From NCBI RefSeq assembly GCF_003856975.1, contig NZ_CP033107.1, positions 310,001 through 374,000 of the forward strand: DNA of 64,000 bases, given 5' to 3'. The position numbers were made by a program, and so were the translations under genes. Source of the DNA: Plantibacter sp. PA-3-X8 (lineage in GTDB: Bacteria > Actinomycetota > Actinomycetes > Actinomycetales > Microbacteriaceae). This document shows, in pieces, positions 7,846 to 16,478 of the stretch. A model generated the notes under the pieces. That model saw only the letters and a program-made list of their open reading frames with translations, was not told where the DNA came from and made no database searches. Position 1 is the stretch's first letter. Each line of letters begins with the position of its first letter.

Positions 7846-8682
7846 ATGCCCACGACCACCGCACCACCCGCCACTGCGCCGACATCCGCGATCCACCTCC
7901 GCGGACTCACCAAGTCCTTCGGCACACTCGACGTCCTGCGCGGCGTCGACCTCGACGTCGAACGCGGCAGCATCTTCGCCCTGCTCGGCTCCAACGGCGC
8001 CGGCAAGACCACCGTCGTCAACATCCTCTCGACACTGCTCCGTGGAGACGGCGGCACCGCGCAGGTCGGCGGGTTCGACGTCGTCTCGCAAGCCGCCCGG
8101 GTGCGCGAGACGATCAGCTTGACCGGCCAGTTCGCCGCCGTCGACGACACCCTCTCCGGTCGCGAGAACCTCGTCCTCGTCGCCCGGCTCCGTCACCTCC
8201 CGCAACCGAAACGGATCGCCGACGAACTCCTCGCGCGGTTCTCCCTCACCGATGCCGGCACCAGACGAGCGGGCACCTACTCGGGCGGGATGCGGCGCCG
8301 CCTCGACATCGCCATGAGCCTCGTGGGTGACCCCTCGGTCGTCTTCCTCGACGAGCCCACCACGGGGCTCGACCCGGAAGCACGACTCGAGGTCTGGGAG
8401 GTCATCACGGAGCTGGCCGGACACGGCACCACCGTCCTCCTGACCACCCAGTACCTCGACGAGGCCGAGCACCTCGCCGACCGCATCGCCATCCTCCACG
8501 AGGGCCGCATCATCGCGAACGGGACCCTGTCTGAACTCAAGCGGCTCCTCCCGCCGGCCGCGGTCGAGTACGTCGAGAAGCAGCCCAGCCTCGAGGACGT
8601 GTTCCTCGCCATCATCGGCCATCGCGACGCCCGGAACGACATCTCCACGACGCACTCCGACACCGACAGGGAGCAATCATGA
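7846..8682 (+). CDS. ABC exporter ATPase, DrrA/daunorubicin-resistance type
   Basis: 278 residues with Walker A GSNGAGKTT (48-56), signature YSGGM (145-149), Walker B VVFLDEPTTGLDP (165-177) and the H-loop region TTQYLDEAEHLADR. YLDEAE is typical of the DrrA branch of ATPases that power two-gene drug or lipid exporters. It overlaps the permease gene by 4 bp (ATGA). A 226-bp gap separates it from the DUF1048 gene; I see no convincing gene there. It should act with the next gene to export a hydrophobic substrate under PadR control. Confidence 0.92.
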   Translation: MPTTTAPPATAPTSAIHLRGLTKSFGTLDVLRGVDLDVERGSIFALLGSNGAGKTTVVNILSTLLRGDGGTAQVGGFDVVSQAARVRETISLTGQFAAVDDTLSGRENLVLVARLRHLPQPKRIADELLARFSLTDAGTRRAGTYSGGMRRRLDIAMSLVGDPSVVFLDEPTTGLDPEARLEVWEVITELAGHGTTVLLTTQYLDEAEHLADRIAILHEGRIIANGTLSELKRLLPPAAVEYVEKQPSLEDVFLAIIGHRDARNDISTTHSDTDREQS

Positions 8683-9485
8683 CCACGTTCACAGCACCCA
8701 CAGCCCGTCCCGCCGTCGCCCGACGACGCTCGCACCTCCTCAGCGACACGAGTGTCCTGACGGGTCGATCCATGCGGCACATCACGCGCAGTCTCGACAC
8801 GATCATCACGGTCACGATCACCCCGATCGCCCTGATGCTCCTGTTCACCTACGTCTTCGGCGGAGCCCTGGCGACGGGCACCGACACCTACGTCACCTAC
8901 CTGCTCCCGGGCATCCTGCTCATCACGATCGCCTCCGGCATCGCGTACACGGCGCTCCGCTTGTACACCGATCTGCAGAGCGGTGTCTTCCAGCGGTTCC
9001 ACTCCATGCCGATCTCACGATCGGCGATCCTCTGGGCGCACGTGCTCACGTCGCTGGTCTCCAACGGCCTGTCGCTCGTCATCGTCGTGGCAGTCGCCCT
9101 GGTGATGGGGTTCCGATCCCCGGCCGGTCCGCTCGCCTGGCTCGGCGTCGTCGGGATCCTGGCCCTGTTCACCCTCGCGCTGACCTGGGTCGCCGTGATC
9201 GCCGGGCTCGCGGCGAAGAGTCCCGACGGTGCGGGTGCGTTCGCCTACCCGCTGATCTTCCTGCCCTTCATCAGCTCGGCGTTCGTCCCGACCGACACGA
9301 TGCCGGGCCCGGTGCGCTGGTTCGCCGAGCACCAGCCCGTCACCTCGATCGTCGACACCATCCGACGACTGTTGGCAGCCGAGGCCGTCGGCGGCGAGAT
9401 CTGGATCGCGCTCGCGTGGTGCGTCGGGCTGCTCGTGGTCGCGTACGGGTTCGCGACGCTCGTCTACCGGCGACGCCTGGCGTGA
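8679..9485 (+). CDS. ABC-2 type exporter permease, DrrB-like
   Basis: 268 residues with six hydrophobic segments: about 43-65, 68-90, 115-140, 148-172, 180-196 and 240-260. The N-terminus LTGRSMRHITRSLDTIITVTI and the end LAWCVGLLVVAYGFATLVYRRRL match the ABC-2 permeases that pair with DrrA ATPases. It starts inside the ATPase stop codon. The substrate cannot be read from the sequence; daunorubicin-like drugs are known only for the namesake. Confidence 0.9.
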   Translation: MTTFTAPTARPAVARRRSHLLSDTSVLTGRSMRHITRSLDTIITVTITPIALMLLFTYVFGGALATGTDTYVTYLLPGILLITIASGIAYTALRLYTDLQSGVFQRFHSMPISRSAILWAHVLTSLVSNGLSLVIVVAVALVMGFRSPAGPLAWLGVVGILALFTLALTWVAVIAGLAAKSPDGAGAFAYPLIFLPFISSAFVPTDTMPGPVRWFAEHQPVTSIVDTIRRLLAAEAVGGEIWIALAWCVGLLVVAYGFATLVYRRRLA

Positions 9486-9539
9486 CCGCGGCGGTGAGTC
9501 GGCGACCGCCTCAGCGGACTCGTCGAGCGACCGGCAGCG

Positions 9540-10055
9540 CTACTGCGCGACGACCTTGGCGAGCACCCAGTGCGCGCGGTCGAGGGAGTTCGCGGGTGCC
9601 GGCTGGTACTGGAAGGCCCGCGCGCCACGCTGGACGGAGACACCCTGCGCCGTCGCAGCGGCCTCCAATAGACCGGTGAAGCGCTGCCAGCCGTCGAGCC
9701 CCTGCGGGAACCCGAAGTTCTCCTCCAGCGAGGTGACCAGCACCTCAGCGCCGGAACCCGCGGGCCACACCTCGATCACCGCGTCCTCCTTCGAGATCTG
9801 GTTGAGGCCCCAGACGCCCGGACGCAGTGACTTCAACCGACTCTTCGGCAGGCCCTCGATGAGCGCGACCGCACCGGCGGTGTCGGTCCCGAGGATGACG
9901 GAGCGACCGAACTCCTGCAGGGTCGCGGGGATCCTGGCCTCCTTGCTCTCGCCGGCCTCACGCAGCTTCCGCCGACCGAGTCCCTTCAACACCCCCAGCC
10001 CGACGATGGCGAGCAGGACGAGAATGGCGATGATCGCGAGCACGTTGCTGTCCAC
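9540..10055 (-). CDS. small membrane-anchored protein of unknown function
   Basis: 171 residues from GTG 10055. Residues 4-27 (VLAIIAILVLLAIVGLGVLK) form one N-terminal TM helix, followed by GRRKLREAGESKE, a positive cytoplasmic face. The rest is a compact soluble domain with LQEFGRSVILGTDTAGAVALI, DAVIEVWPAGSGAEVLVTSL and FPQGLDGWQRFTGLL. No family recognised. A GGGGGG stretch serves as the only ribosome-binding candidate, so the start is less certain. It lies between the convergent exporter operon and a GNAT gene. Confidence 0.7.
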   Translation of the reverse strand: MDSNVLAIIAILVLLAIVGLGVLKGLGRRKLREAGESKEARIPATLQEFGRSVILGTDTAGAVALIEGLPKSRLKSLRPGVWGLNQISKEDAVIEVWPAGSGAEVLVTSLEENFGFPQGLDGWQRFTGLLEAAATAQGVSVQRGARAFQYQPAPANSLDRAHWVLAKVVAQ

Positions 10056-10161
10056 AGGAGCCCCCCAAGGCTGTCGATTCCGGGCGGTTCGCCCAGGACG
10101 AGGATGCCGCAGACCCGACATCCCTTCAATGGGTACCGGTCCCCACCCCGTCAAGCCACGG

Positions 10162-10848
10162 TCAGGCCGGCGACGGGAGTCCAGCGTCAACGGCCGCCGA
10201 CCCCCGCCTGTCCGTCGACGCCGAGACGGTCGACGCAGGAGCGGACCGTGCGACCTCCCGCCACATCGCAGCCGGCGTCACGCCCGGGATGCCCATGATG
10301 GAGGCGATACTCCGGAATCCGCTTCGCCGATACAGCGCCCGATTGCGCTCGTTCGACGACTCCAGGTACGCGGGGAGGCCGGCGGCGTCGATGGCGCGCA
10401 GGCGTGACTCGAGGAGCGCACCCCCGACACCGGCCCCGCGAGCGCCGTCGCCGACGCCGATCTGTGCGAGGTACCAGTGCGGTTCGGCCGGACGGTGCAG
10501 CGCGAGGGTCCGCTGCAGGCGCATGGCTCGCGGAAGTCCGCGCAGCCCCAGCGCACGGGCGAACCTCGGCAGCTGCCGCACCTGGTCGAGCACGGAGTGG
10601 CGGGCGTCCGGCGGCTCCCAGACGGCGACACCGAGGACGACGCCGTCGCTGTCCCGGCGAGCGAGGTCGACGCGGCCACTCGATGCCGCACCCGAGCACA
10701 GCATCGCCTCGAAGAGGAGGGCGAGCCGGCGCTCACGGTCAGAACCGGAGACGAGCGTCGAGGTGACCGTGTCCTGTCGGAAGGCGGTCGCGAGCACGGC
10801 CGCGGCCTCCTCGAGGTCGGCGGGCGAGGCGGGAGCGATGGTGAACAC
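10162..10848 (-). CDS. GNAT-family N-acetyltransferase
   Basis: 228 residues from GTG 10848, chosen because AAAGGAAA lies upstream and the GNAT fold begins with FTIAPASPADLEEAA. The acetyl-CoA loop is visible as YLAQIGVGDGARGAGVGGALL, followed by YLESSNERNRALYRRSGF, the usual end of the fold. It follows the second SMR gene by 49 bp on the same strand, so it may be the last gene of the TetR operon. The substrate is unknown; an amine or drug is a guess based on its neighbours. Confidence 0.88.
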   Translation of the reverse strand: MFTIAPASPADLEEAAAVLATAFRQDTVTSTLVSGSDRERRLALLFEAMLCSGAASSGRVDLARRDSDGVVLGVAVWEPPDARHSVLDQVRQLPRFARALGLRGLPRAMRLQRTLALHRPAEPHWYLAQIGVGDGARGAGVGGALLESRLRAIDAAGLPAYLESSNERNRALYRRSGFRSIASIMGIPGVTPAAMWREVARSAPASTVSASTDRRGSAAVDAGLPSPA

Positions 10849-10897
10849 GCGTTTCCTTTCGGGCGGAGAGTGAGTGTGGGGCGACGACCTGCGCGGG

Positions 10898-11224
10898 TCA
10901 GTGCGCCTGGGAACCGAGCTCGATGACGAGGACACCGACCGCGATCAGGCCGATGCCGACGATCATCTTCGGCGTCAGCTTCTCCTTGAAGAGCACGCGC
11001 GCACCGATGGCCGTGAGGGCGACCCCGCAGGCGGCCCAGATCCCGTAGGCGATCCCGACGGGCATCCCGTTCGCGAGTGCGATGGTCAGCAGTCCGAAGG
11101 CGGTCACGTAGAACACGGCGACGGGAGCGATCCACCGCTTCTTCCGCAGGCCTTCCGACGCGCGCAGGGAGAGCGTCGCGGCGACCTCGGTGACGATGGC
11201 GCCGGCCAGGAGCAACCAGGTCAT
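10898..11224 (-). CDS. small multidrug resistance (SMR) protein, second of a pair
   Basis: 108 residues, four TM helices, with the essential membrane Glu in AGAIVTEVAATLSLR (residue 13) and the family motif GMPVGIAYGIWAACGVALTA. Its ATG overlaps the stop of the preceding SMR gene (ATGA). Paired SMR genes of this kind (EbrAB, YkkCD) often work as a heterodimer with opposite topologies; the two here differ in charged loops (RKKRW here against NPWW in the partner), consistent with that. Proton-driven export of cationic compounds or guanidinium-like substrates is the family role. Confidence 0.9.
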   Translation of the reverse strand: MTWLLLAGAIVTEVAATLSLRASEGLRKKRWIAPVAVFYVTAFGLLTIALANGMPVGIAYGIWAACGVALTAIGARVLFKEKLTPKMIVGIGLIAVGVLVIELGSQAH

Positions 11225-11583
11225 GCGCCGACCTCCTCGTTGGTCGCGGCGGGCGTCGGCGACTCCGGCGCGTGGCCCGTCTCCACGAGCACGACGCCGG
11301 CGATCACGATCGCGATGCCGAGCCCGATCGTGAAGGTGAACTGCTCGCCGAACACGAGCGACGCGAGCACCGCGGTGAGCGCGACGCCCGCAGCGGCCCA
11401 GATGCCGTAGACCACCCCGATCGGCACCCCCATGCGGAGCAGCAGGGACAGCGCGATGAACGCACCCGCGTACCCGACCACGGCGAGGATCGACCACCAG
11501 GGGTTCTCGATGGTGCCGCGGAGCGAGAGGGTCGCCGTGACCTCCAACAGGATGGCGGCGGAGAGGATCAGCCACTTCTTCAT
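11221..11583 (-). CDS. small multidrug resistance (SMR) protein, first of a pair
   Basis: 120 residues with four TM helices, the catalytic Glu in AAILLEVTATLSLRG (residue 14) and MGVPIGVVYGIWAAAGVALTA. A polar C-terminal tail of about 16 residues (APESPTPAATNEEVGA) is absent from the partner. The gene starts within the TetR stop and ends in the second SMR start, so regulator and both subunits are translationally coupled. Confidence 0.9.
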   Translation of the reverse strand: MKKWLILSAAILLEVTATLSLRGTIENPWWSILAVVGYAGAFIALSLLLRMGVPIGVVYGIWAAAGVALTAVLASLVFGEQFTFTIGLGIAIVIAGVVLVETGHAPESPTPAATNEEVGA

Positions 11584-12116
11584 CGGGCTTCACCTCCAGC
11601 GAGGGCCAGGAGTCGCGAGACGAGGTCGGCGCGCTGGTCGCGGCCGACGTCGAGGATGCCGGTCGCCTCGGCGATCCAGAGGCCGTTCGCCGCCAACCAG
11701 ACGAGCAGGAGGGAGGTCGAATCGGTGTCCTCGCCGAACCCGAACCAGGTCCGGAGGTACTCGAGCCAGGGAGCGGCGAGTTCGGGACGCCTGACCGCCT
11801 CGGCGAAGACGACGAACTCGCCCTGGCTCGCCCCACCCTCCCCTGCGAAGGCGACGAAGGCCCGCACCCGCTCCTCGAGCGTCGACGTCTCGAGCGGCGC
11901 CCCCAACTCCTCCACGAGTTCGCGCTGCCAGCGAGCGACCACGTGCTCGATCACCGCGATCATCATCGCGTCCCGTGAGGGGAAGTGGTAGCGCAGGCCG
12001 GCCTTCGTCAGACCGACCTCCTGCGCCACCGCCTCGTAGGTGATGTCGGCCTCTCCGGAGGCGTCGACGACGCGGACGGCCGCATCGAGGATCTCGTTCC
12101 GCGCACTGGGTCTCAT
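11580..12116 (-). CDS. TetR-family repressor of the SMR efflux operon
   Basis: 178 residues. The N-terminal helix-turn-helix is DAAVRVVDASGEADITYEAV followed by AQEVGLTKAGLRYHFPSRDAM (residues about 11-51), where GLRYHFPSR replaces the more usual LYYHF. The remaining helices are the ligand domain. A perfect 32-bp palindrome ends 3 bp before the ATG, and no Shine-Dalgarno sequence is visible, so the mRNA may be leaderless. It leads the TetR-SMR-SMR operon with ATGA overlaps and should release the operator on binding the exported compound. Confidence 0.92.
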   Translation of the reverse strand: MRPSARNEILDAAVRVVDASGEADITYEAVAQEVGLTKAGLRYHFPSRDAMMIAVIEHVVARWQRELVEELGAPLETSTLEERVRAFVAFAGEGGASQGEFVVFAEAVRRPELAAPWLEYLRTWFGFGEDTDSTSLLLVWLAANGLWIAEATGILDVGRDQRADLVSRLLALAGGEAR

Positions 12117-12119
12117 GGA

Positions 12120-12151
12120 AGTTACTTTACCTTACGTAAGGTAAAGTAACT
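12120..12151. promoter_or_regulatory. 32-bp perfect palindrome, TetR operator
   Basis: The half site AGTTACTTTACCTTAC is repeated exactly as its complement, giving a 32-bp palindrome centred on CG at 12135-12136. It touches the TetR start and lies between divergently transcribed genes (TetR operon and the monooxygenase at 12308). Size and position are those of a TetR operator; binding is inferred. Confidence 0.85.
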
Positions 12152-12307
12152 CTGGGAAGGTACCGTGAGGAACGGACGCCCAGCGGCCCATGTGACGCTC
12201 TGTTTCGGGCCCCTCGCGAGCACCCGAGCCCCCGAGTACCGTCGTGCTGGACGGCGCCGTGATCGCCGTCGGACCCAGCCTCGACGAGACGACCCGGTGG
12301 TATCCCT

Positions 12308-13777
12308 GTGAGCAAGCGCATCATCCTCAACGCGTTCGACATGAGCTGCGTGACCCATCAGGCGCCCGGCCTGTGGAAGCACCCCGACAACCAGGCGCAC
12401 CGTTACAACGACATCGACTACTGGATCGACCTCGCCAGACTCCTCGAGCGGGGCACCTTCGACGCCCTGTTCATCGCGGACGTCGTCGGCATCTACGACG
12501 TCTACCGTCACTCCTCCGCACCCGCGCTCATCGACTCGGCGCAACTGCCCGTCGGCGACCCGATCATCCAGGTGTCGGCCATGGCGAAGGCGACCGAGCA
12601 CCTCGGCTTCGGCGTCACCGTCGCGTCCACCTACGAGCTGCCCTACGCCCTCGCCCGCCGCTTCTCGACGCTCGACCACTTCACGAAGGGTCGGGTCGGC
12701 TGGAACGTCGTCACCTCCTACCTCGACTCCGCCGCCCGCAACCTCGGGCTCACCACCCAGATCAAGCACGACGACCGGTACGGCATCGGCGAGGAATTCC
12801 TCGACGTCACCTACAAACTGTGGGAGGGCTCCTGGGAGGACGACGCGGTCGTCATCGACCGGGAGAACGGCGTCTACACCGACCCCACGAAGGTGCACCC
12901 GATCAACCACCGGGGCGAGCACTTCCAGGTGCCCGGCATCCACCTCTCGGAACCGTCGCCGCAGCGCACCCCGGTCATCTTCCAGGCCGGCGCCTCGGCC
13001 CGCGGTCGCCAGTTCGCAGCCACCCACGGCGAGGCGGTGTTCATCAACGGGCTCGTCCCGGAGCTGACCCGCAAGACGACCGACGACATCCGCGAACGCG
13101 CCGAGGCCCTCGGACGCCCGCGCGACAGCGTGAAGATCCTCACCCTCGCCACGGCGATCGTCGCCGAGACCGACGAGGAGGCGCAGGCCAAGTACGAGGA
13201 GTACCAGCAGTACATCTCGCTCGACGGCGCCCTCACCCTCTACGGCGGCTGGTCCGGCCTCGACCTCTCCTCCTTCGACCCCGACAAGCCGCTCAAGTAC
13301 GTCGACACCGACTCCGCCCGCTCGGCGCTCGCGATCTTCACGCTCGCCGACCCGGAGCGCGAGTGGACGCCGCGCGACATCGCCCACTACATCGGCATCG
13401 GCGGCATCGGGCCCGTGTTCGTCGGCAGCGCCGCGACGGTCGCCGACGAGATCGAGCGCTGGATCGACGTCGCCGGTACCGACGGCTTCAACCTCGCCTA
13501 CGTCATCACGCCCGGCACCTTCGAGGCCGTCGTCGACCTGCTCGTGCCCGAGCTGCGTCGCCGTGGCCGAGTCTGGGACGAGTACCCGGAGGGGACCCTC
13601 CGCGGCCGCCTGAACGGCACCGGCTCCCCCGTCGTGCCCGAGTGGCACCCGGCCCACCGGTACCGCGGTGCGTACGTCGGGCAGCCGTCCGCCGCCGACG
13701 ACACCGCGCCTTCCCTCTTCGACACCGACAACGCCGACGAGACCAACGCCTACGCCCCAGAAGGAGCCTCAGCATGA
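12308..13777 (+). CDS. FMN-dependent monooxygenase, NtaA/SnaA/DszA family
   Basis: 489 residues with the luciferase-like TIM-barrel pattern of the NtaA/DszA/SoxA group: ILNAFDMSCVTHQAPGLWKHP at the start, ARLLERGTFDALFIADVVG, GRVGWNVVTSYLDSAARNLG, PQRTPVIFQAGASARGRQFA and GGIGPVFVGSA. These enzymes use FMNH2 from a separate reductase to oxidise sulfones, aminocarboxylates or related compounds. GTG 12308 is the start. The gene overlaps the next (ATGA), an SfnB/DszC-like partner, so the two probably act in sequence on one organosulfur or xenobiotic substrate. No flavin reductase is seen in the window. Confidence 0.88.
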   Translation: MSKRIILNAFDMSCVTHQAPGLWKHPDNQAHRYNDIDYWIDLARLLERGTFDALFIADVVGIYDVYRHSSAPALIDSAQLPVGDPIIQVSAMAKATEHLGFGVTVASTYELPYALARRFSTLDHFTKGRVGWNVVTSYLDSAARNLGLTTQIKHDDRYGIGEEFLDVTYKLWEGSWEDDAVVIDRENGVYTDPTKVHPINHRGEHFQVPGIHLSEPSPQRTPVIFQAGASARGRQFAATHGEAVFINGLVPELTRKTTDDIRERAEALGRPRDSVKILTLATAIVAETDEEAQAKYEEYQQYISLDGALTLYGGWSGLDLSSFDPDKPLKYVDTDSARSALAIFTLADPEREWTPRDIAHYIGIGGIGPVFVGSAATVADEIERWIDVAGTDGFNLAYVITPGTFEAVVDLLVPELRRRGRVWDEYPEGTLRGRLNGTGSPVVPEWHPAHRYRGAYVGQPSAADDTAPSLFDTDNADETNAYAPEGASA

Positions 13778-15036
13778 GCATCGACACGATCAGCACTTCG
13801 ACAGGCTCAGTGACCGGGCAGCCGATCCCCGAAGGGCGTACGCACTGGTCCGGCACCGCCGACGACGCCGAGCTCGCGCACTGGGACGCCGTCGCCACCG
13901 AGGTCGCCACCAAGCTCGCGGTCGACGTCCTCGAACGCGACCGCGCGAACCTCGACCCCACCACCGAGCTCGACCTCCTCCGCGAATCGGGCCTCGTCAA
14001 CCTGCTCGACCCCGCCGAGTTCGGCGGGGGTGGCGGACACTGGGAGAGCGCCTTCCGGGTCGTCCGCATCCTGTCGCGCGTCGACGCCTCCATCGGCCAG
14101 CTGCTCGCCTACCACTACATCAACGCCGGCAACATCGGCTTCACCGCCGACCCGGCCACGCAGGCCGAGTGGCACCGCAAAACCGTGGAGGGCCGGTGGA
14201 TCTGGGGCGACTCCGTGAACCCGACGGACCCCGACCTCTCGCTCACCCAGGACGGCGACGCGTTCCGCCTCAACGGACTCAAGCGGTTCTCGACGGGCGC
14301 CTCGGCCGGCGACGTCATCCTCGTCAACGCGGTCGTCCGCGGTGGCGACCACGACGGCACGATCTTCCAGTTCGTCCTCGACCACGACCGCGCGGGCATC
14401 ACCTACCTCGGCGACTGGGACGCGCTCGGCCAGCGGCTCTCCGCCTCGGGTTCCGTGCGGTTCGAGGACGTGCTCGTCGAGCAGGCGGACATCCTCGGCA
14501 CCGTCGGCGACGAACCGTTCTCCTCCCTCGTGACGCCGGGCATCCAGCTCGCGTTCGGCAACCTCTACCTCGGCATCGCGGAGGGTGCGCTCGCGCAGGG
14601 CACGGAGCTCGTCCGGGCACGGAAGAACGCCTGGTTCCTCAGCCGCGCCGAGACCTACCGCGACGACCCGTTCGTGCAGCGCGTCGTCGGCGAGTTCGTG
14701 TCGTCGATCGCCGCCGTCGAGGCGCTCGCCGACCGCACGAACGCCCGCTTCGACCGCATCATCGAGCGGGGAGCGGACGTGACCGCGGAGGACCGCGGCG
14801 CCATCGCCATCGAGATCGCCAAGCTCAAGGTCGTCTCCACCGAGCTCGGCATCGAGGTCGCGAACCGCATCTTTGAGGTCACCGGCTCCAGCTCGGCGAA
14901 GGCCTCCGTGGGGCTCGACCTGTTCTGGCGGAACGTGCGCACGCACTCCCTCCACGACCCGGTCGACTACAAGAAGCTCGAAGTCGGCGCGAACCACCTG
15001 AACGGCGAGCTGCAGCCGATCTCGCTCTACACCTAG
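13774..15036 (+). CDS. SfnB/DszC-type flavin monooxygenase (acyl-CoA dehydrogenase fold)
   Basis: 420 residues with the acyl-CoA dehydrogenase fold: LRESGLVNLLDPAEFGGGGG, then KTVEGRWIWGDSVNP, LNGLKRFSTGASAGDVILV and a C-terminal helical domain ending VGLDLFWRNVRTHSLHDPVDYK. The His/Asn-rich WRNVRTHSLHDP ending marks the DszC/SfnB group rather than true acyl-CoA dehydrogenases, which carry a catalytic Glu. Residues 8-16 (STSTGSVTG) are encoded by a REP element, an odd N-terminal insertion. Translationally coupled to the DszA-like gene upstream. Likely oxygenates sulfur using reduced flavin. Confidence 0.87.
   Translation: MSIDTISTSTGSVTGQPIPEGRTHWSGTADDAELAHWDAVATEVATKLAVDVLERDRANLDPTTELDLLRESGLVNLLDPAEFGGGGGHWESAFRVVRILSRVDASIGQLLAYHYINAGNIGFTADPATQAEWHRKTVEGRWIWGDSVNPTDPDLSLTQDGDAFRLNGLKRFSTGASAGDVILVNAVVRGGDHDGTIFQFVLDHDRAGITYLGDWDALGQRLSASGSVRFEDVLVEQADILGTVGDEPFSSLVTPGIQLAFGNLYLGIAEGALAQGTELVRARKNAWFLSRAETYRDDPFVQRVVGEFVSSIAAVEALADRTNARFDRIIERGADVTAEDRGAIAIEIAKLKVVSTELGIEVANRIFEVTGSSSAKASVGLDLFWRNVRTHSLHDPVDYKKLEVGANHLNGELQPISLYT
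13794..13817 (+). repeat. intragenic REP element R4
   Basis: Contains TTCGACAGGCTCAGTGACC, identical to the intergenic copies at 36754 and 36830, but here translated as part of the N-terminus of the SfnB-like protein. Confidence 0.85.
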
Positions 15037-15053
15037 GCCTTCACGCCACTCCC

Positions 15054-15179
15054 CCCTTCGACAGGCTCAGGGACCGAACCCAGACTGCCCAACCCGGTCG
15101 CCGAGCACCTCCACCGGCCCCTGAGCACCTCCACCGGTCCCTGAGCACCTCCACCGGTCCCTGAGCCTGTCGAAGGGCC
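15054..15179. repeat. REP-like array R5, inverted ends
   Basis: Starts with TTCGACAGGCTCAGGGACC and ends with the inverted form GGTCCCTGAGCCTGTCGAA; between them three 22-bp units CACCTCCACCGGTCCCTGAG. It separates two SfnB-like genes and could form a large hairpin. Confidence 0.88.
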
Positions 15180-15221
15180 CACCGCCCGACCAGCCCACCG
15201 CCGCCTCCGGAACGGAACCAG

Positions 15222-16460
15222 ATGACCTCCGCACCCACCACCACCGCCCGCCCGGTCGGCTTCGCGGCCACCCGGGAGCTGCTCCTGCCGCTGTTCGCCG
15301 AGATCCAGGCCGGCGCCGTGGAGCGCGAACTCGAGCACCGGCTCCCGCGGGAGGAGGTGCGGAAGCTCGCCGCCGCCGGCTTCGGCGCGCTCCGGGTCCC
15401 CGCCGAGTTCGGCGGTTCGGGACTCACCTTCCCGGAGTTCACCGAGCTCCTGATCGAGCTCGCGGCGGCGGACTCGAACCTCCCGCAGATCTTCCGTGGG
15501 CACATCGCCCTCGTCGAGGACCAGCTGGTCGCGGCCCCGAGCGACCGACGCACCGCCTGGCTCGAGCGGTTCGTCGCCGGTGAGATCGTCGGCAACGCCT
15601 GGAGCGAGGTCGGCTCCGGTGCACTCGGCGTCTCCGGAACGGTCGTCACCGAGCGCGACGGCCGCTACGTCGTGAACGGCCGCAAGTTCTACACGACGGG
15701 CAGCATCTACGCCGACTGGACGGACGCGACCGCGCGACTCGTCGTCGAGGGCCAGCCCGACACCGAGGTCACCGTGCTCGTCCGCACGAACCAGCTGGGC
15801 GTGACGATCGCCGACGACTGGGACGGCTTCGGGCAGCAGCTCACCGGCACGGGGACGATCGTCTTCGAGGACGCGGTCGTCGACGCCGACCAGCTGCACC
15901 CCTTCACCGATCGGTTCCGCTACCAGACCGCGCTCTACCAGCACGTGCTCATCGCCGTGCACGCGGGGATCGCGGCGGCGGTCGAGCGCGACGCCGGGGA
16001 GCAGATCCGCGCCCGTACCCGCGTCTACACGCATGGTCTCGCGCCACTCGTGAAGGACGACGGGCAGATCCAGGCGGTGGTCGGCGAGATCTCGTCGATC
16101 GCGTTCGTCGCGAAGCAGACCGTGCTCGGGGTCGCCGCTGCGATCGAGCGGGCATCGGAGACCGCCGCCGACCGCGATTCCGCGGACGACGTGCAGGCGA
16201 ACATCGAGGCCGAGATCCGTTCCGCCCAGGCGCAGGTAGTGCTCTCAGAGCTCGTCCCACGGTCCGCGACGCTGCTGTTCAACACGCTCGGCGCCTCAGC
16301 CGTCAGCCGCACGAGCGCCCTCGACCGCCACTGGCGCAACGCCCGCACGGTCGCGTCGCACAACCCCGTGATCTACAAGACGCGCATCGTCGGCGACTGG
16401 TCCATCAACGGCACCCCGCCGCCCTTCGTCTGGGCCGTCGGTACGGCCAAGCCGGAGTAG
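15222..16460 (+). CDS. SfnB/DszC-type flavin monooxygenase
   Basis: 412 residues. Fold markers: KLAAAGFGALRVPAEFGGSG, LIELAAADSNLPQIFRGHIA, VVNGRKFYTTGSIYADW, DDWDGFGQQLTGTGT and the closing DRHWRNARTVASHNPVIYK. NARTVASHNP is the SfnB/DszC hallmark. It is separated from its paralogue at 13774 by 185 bp of REP DNA and converges with a DszA-like gene. Compared with the two paralogues at 29700 and 30878 it is clearly the same subfamily (shared YTTGSIYADW with the 29700 gene). Substrate unknown, probably organosulfur. Confidence 0.88.
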   Translation: MTSAPTTTARPVGFAATRELLLPLFAEIQAGAVERELEHRLPREEVRKLAAAGFGALRVPAEFGGSGLTFPEFTELLIELAAADSNLPQIFRGHIALVEDQLVAAPSDRRTAWLERFVAGEIVGNAWSEVGSGALGVSGTVVTERDGRYVVNGRKFYTTGSIYADWTDATARLVVEGQPDTEVTVLVRTNQLGVTIADDWDGFGQQLTGTGTIVFEDAVVDADQLHPFTDRFRYQTALYQHVLIAVHAGIAAAVERDAGEQIRARTRVYTHGLAPLVKDDGQIQAVVGEISSIAFVAKQTVLGVAAAIERASETAADRDSADDVQANIEAEIRSAQAQVVLSELVPRSATLLFNTLGASAVSRTSALDRHWRNARTVASHNPVIYKTRIVGDWSINGTPPPFVWAVGTAKPE

Positions 16461-16478
16461 CCCGCCGCGGCACGAGAA

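Noticed and set aside
12122..13657. 511-codon open frame on the minus strand opposite the NtaA/DszA gene
   Set aside because: It is the complementary frame of a well-supported gene; its composition (very Val/Arg/Gly/Asp-rich) is that of a GC-rich shadow and it has no recognisable domain. The same holds for the long antisense frames at 4895-6469, 5728-6834 and 47547-49859.
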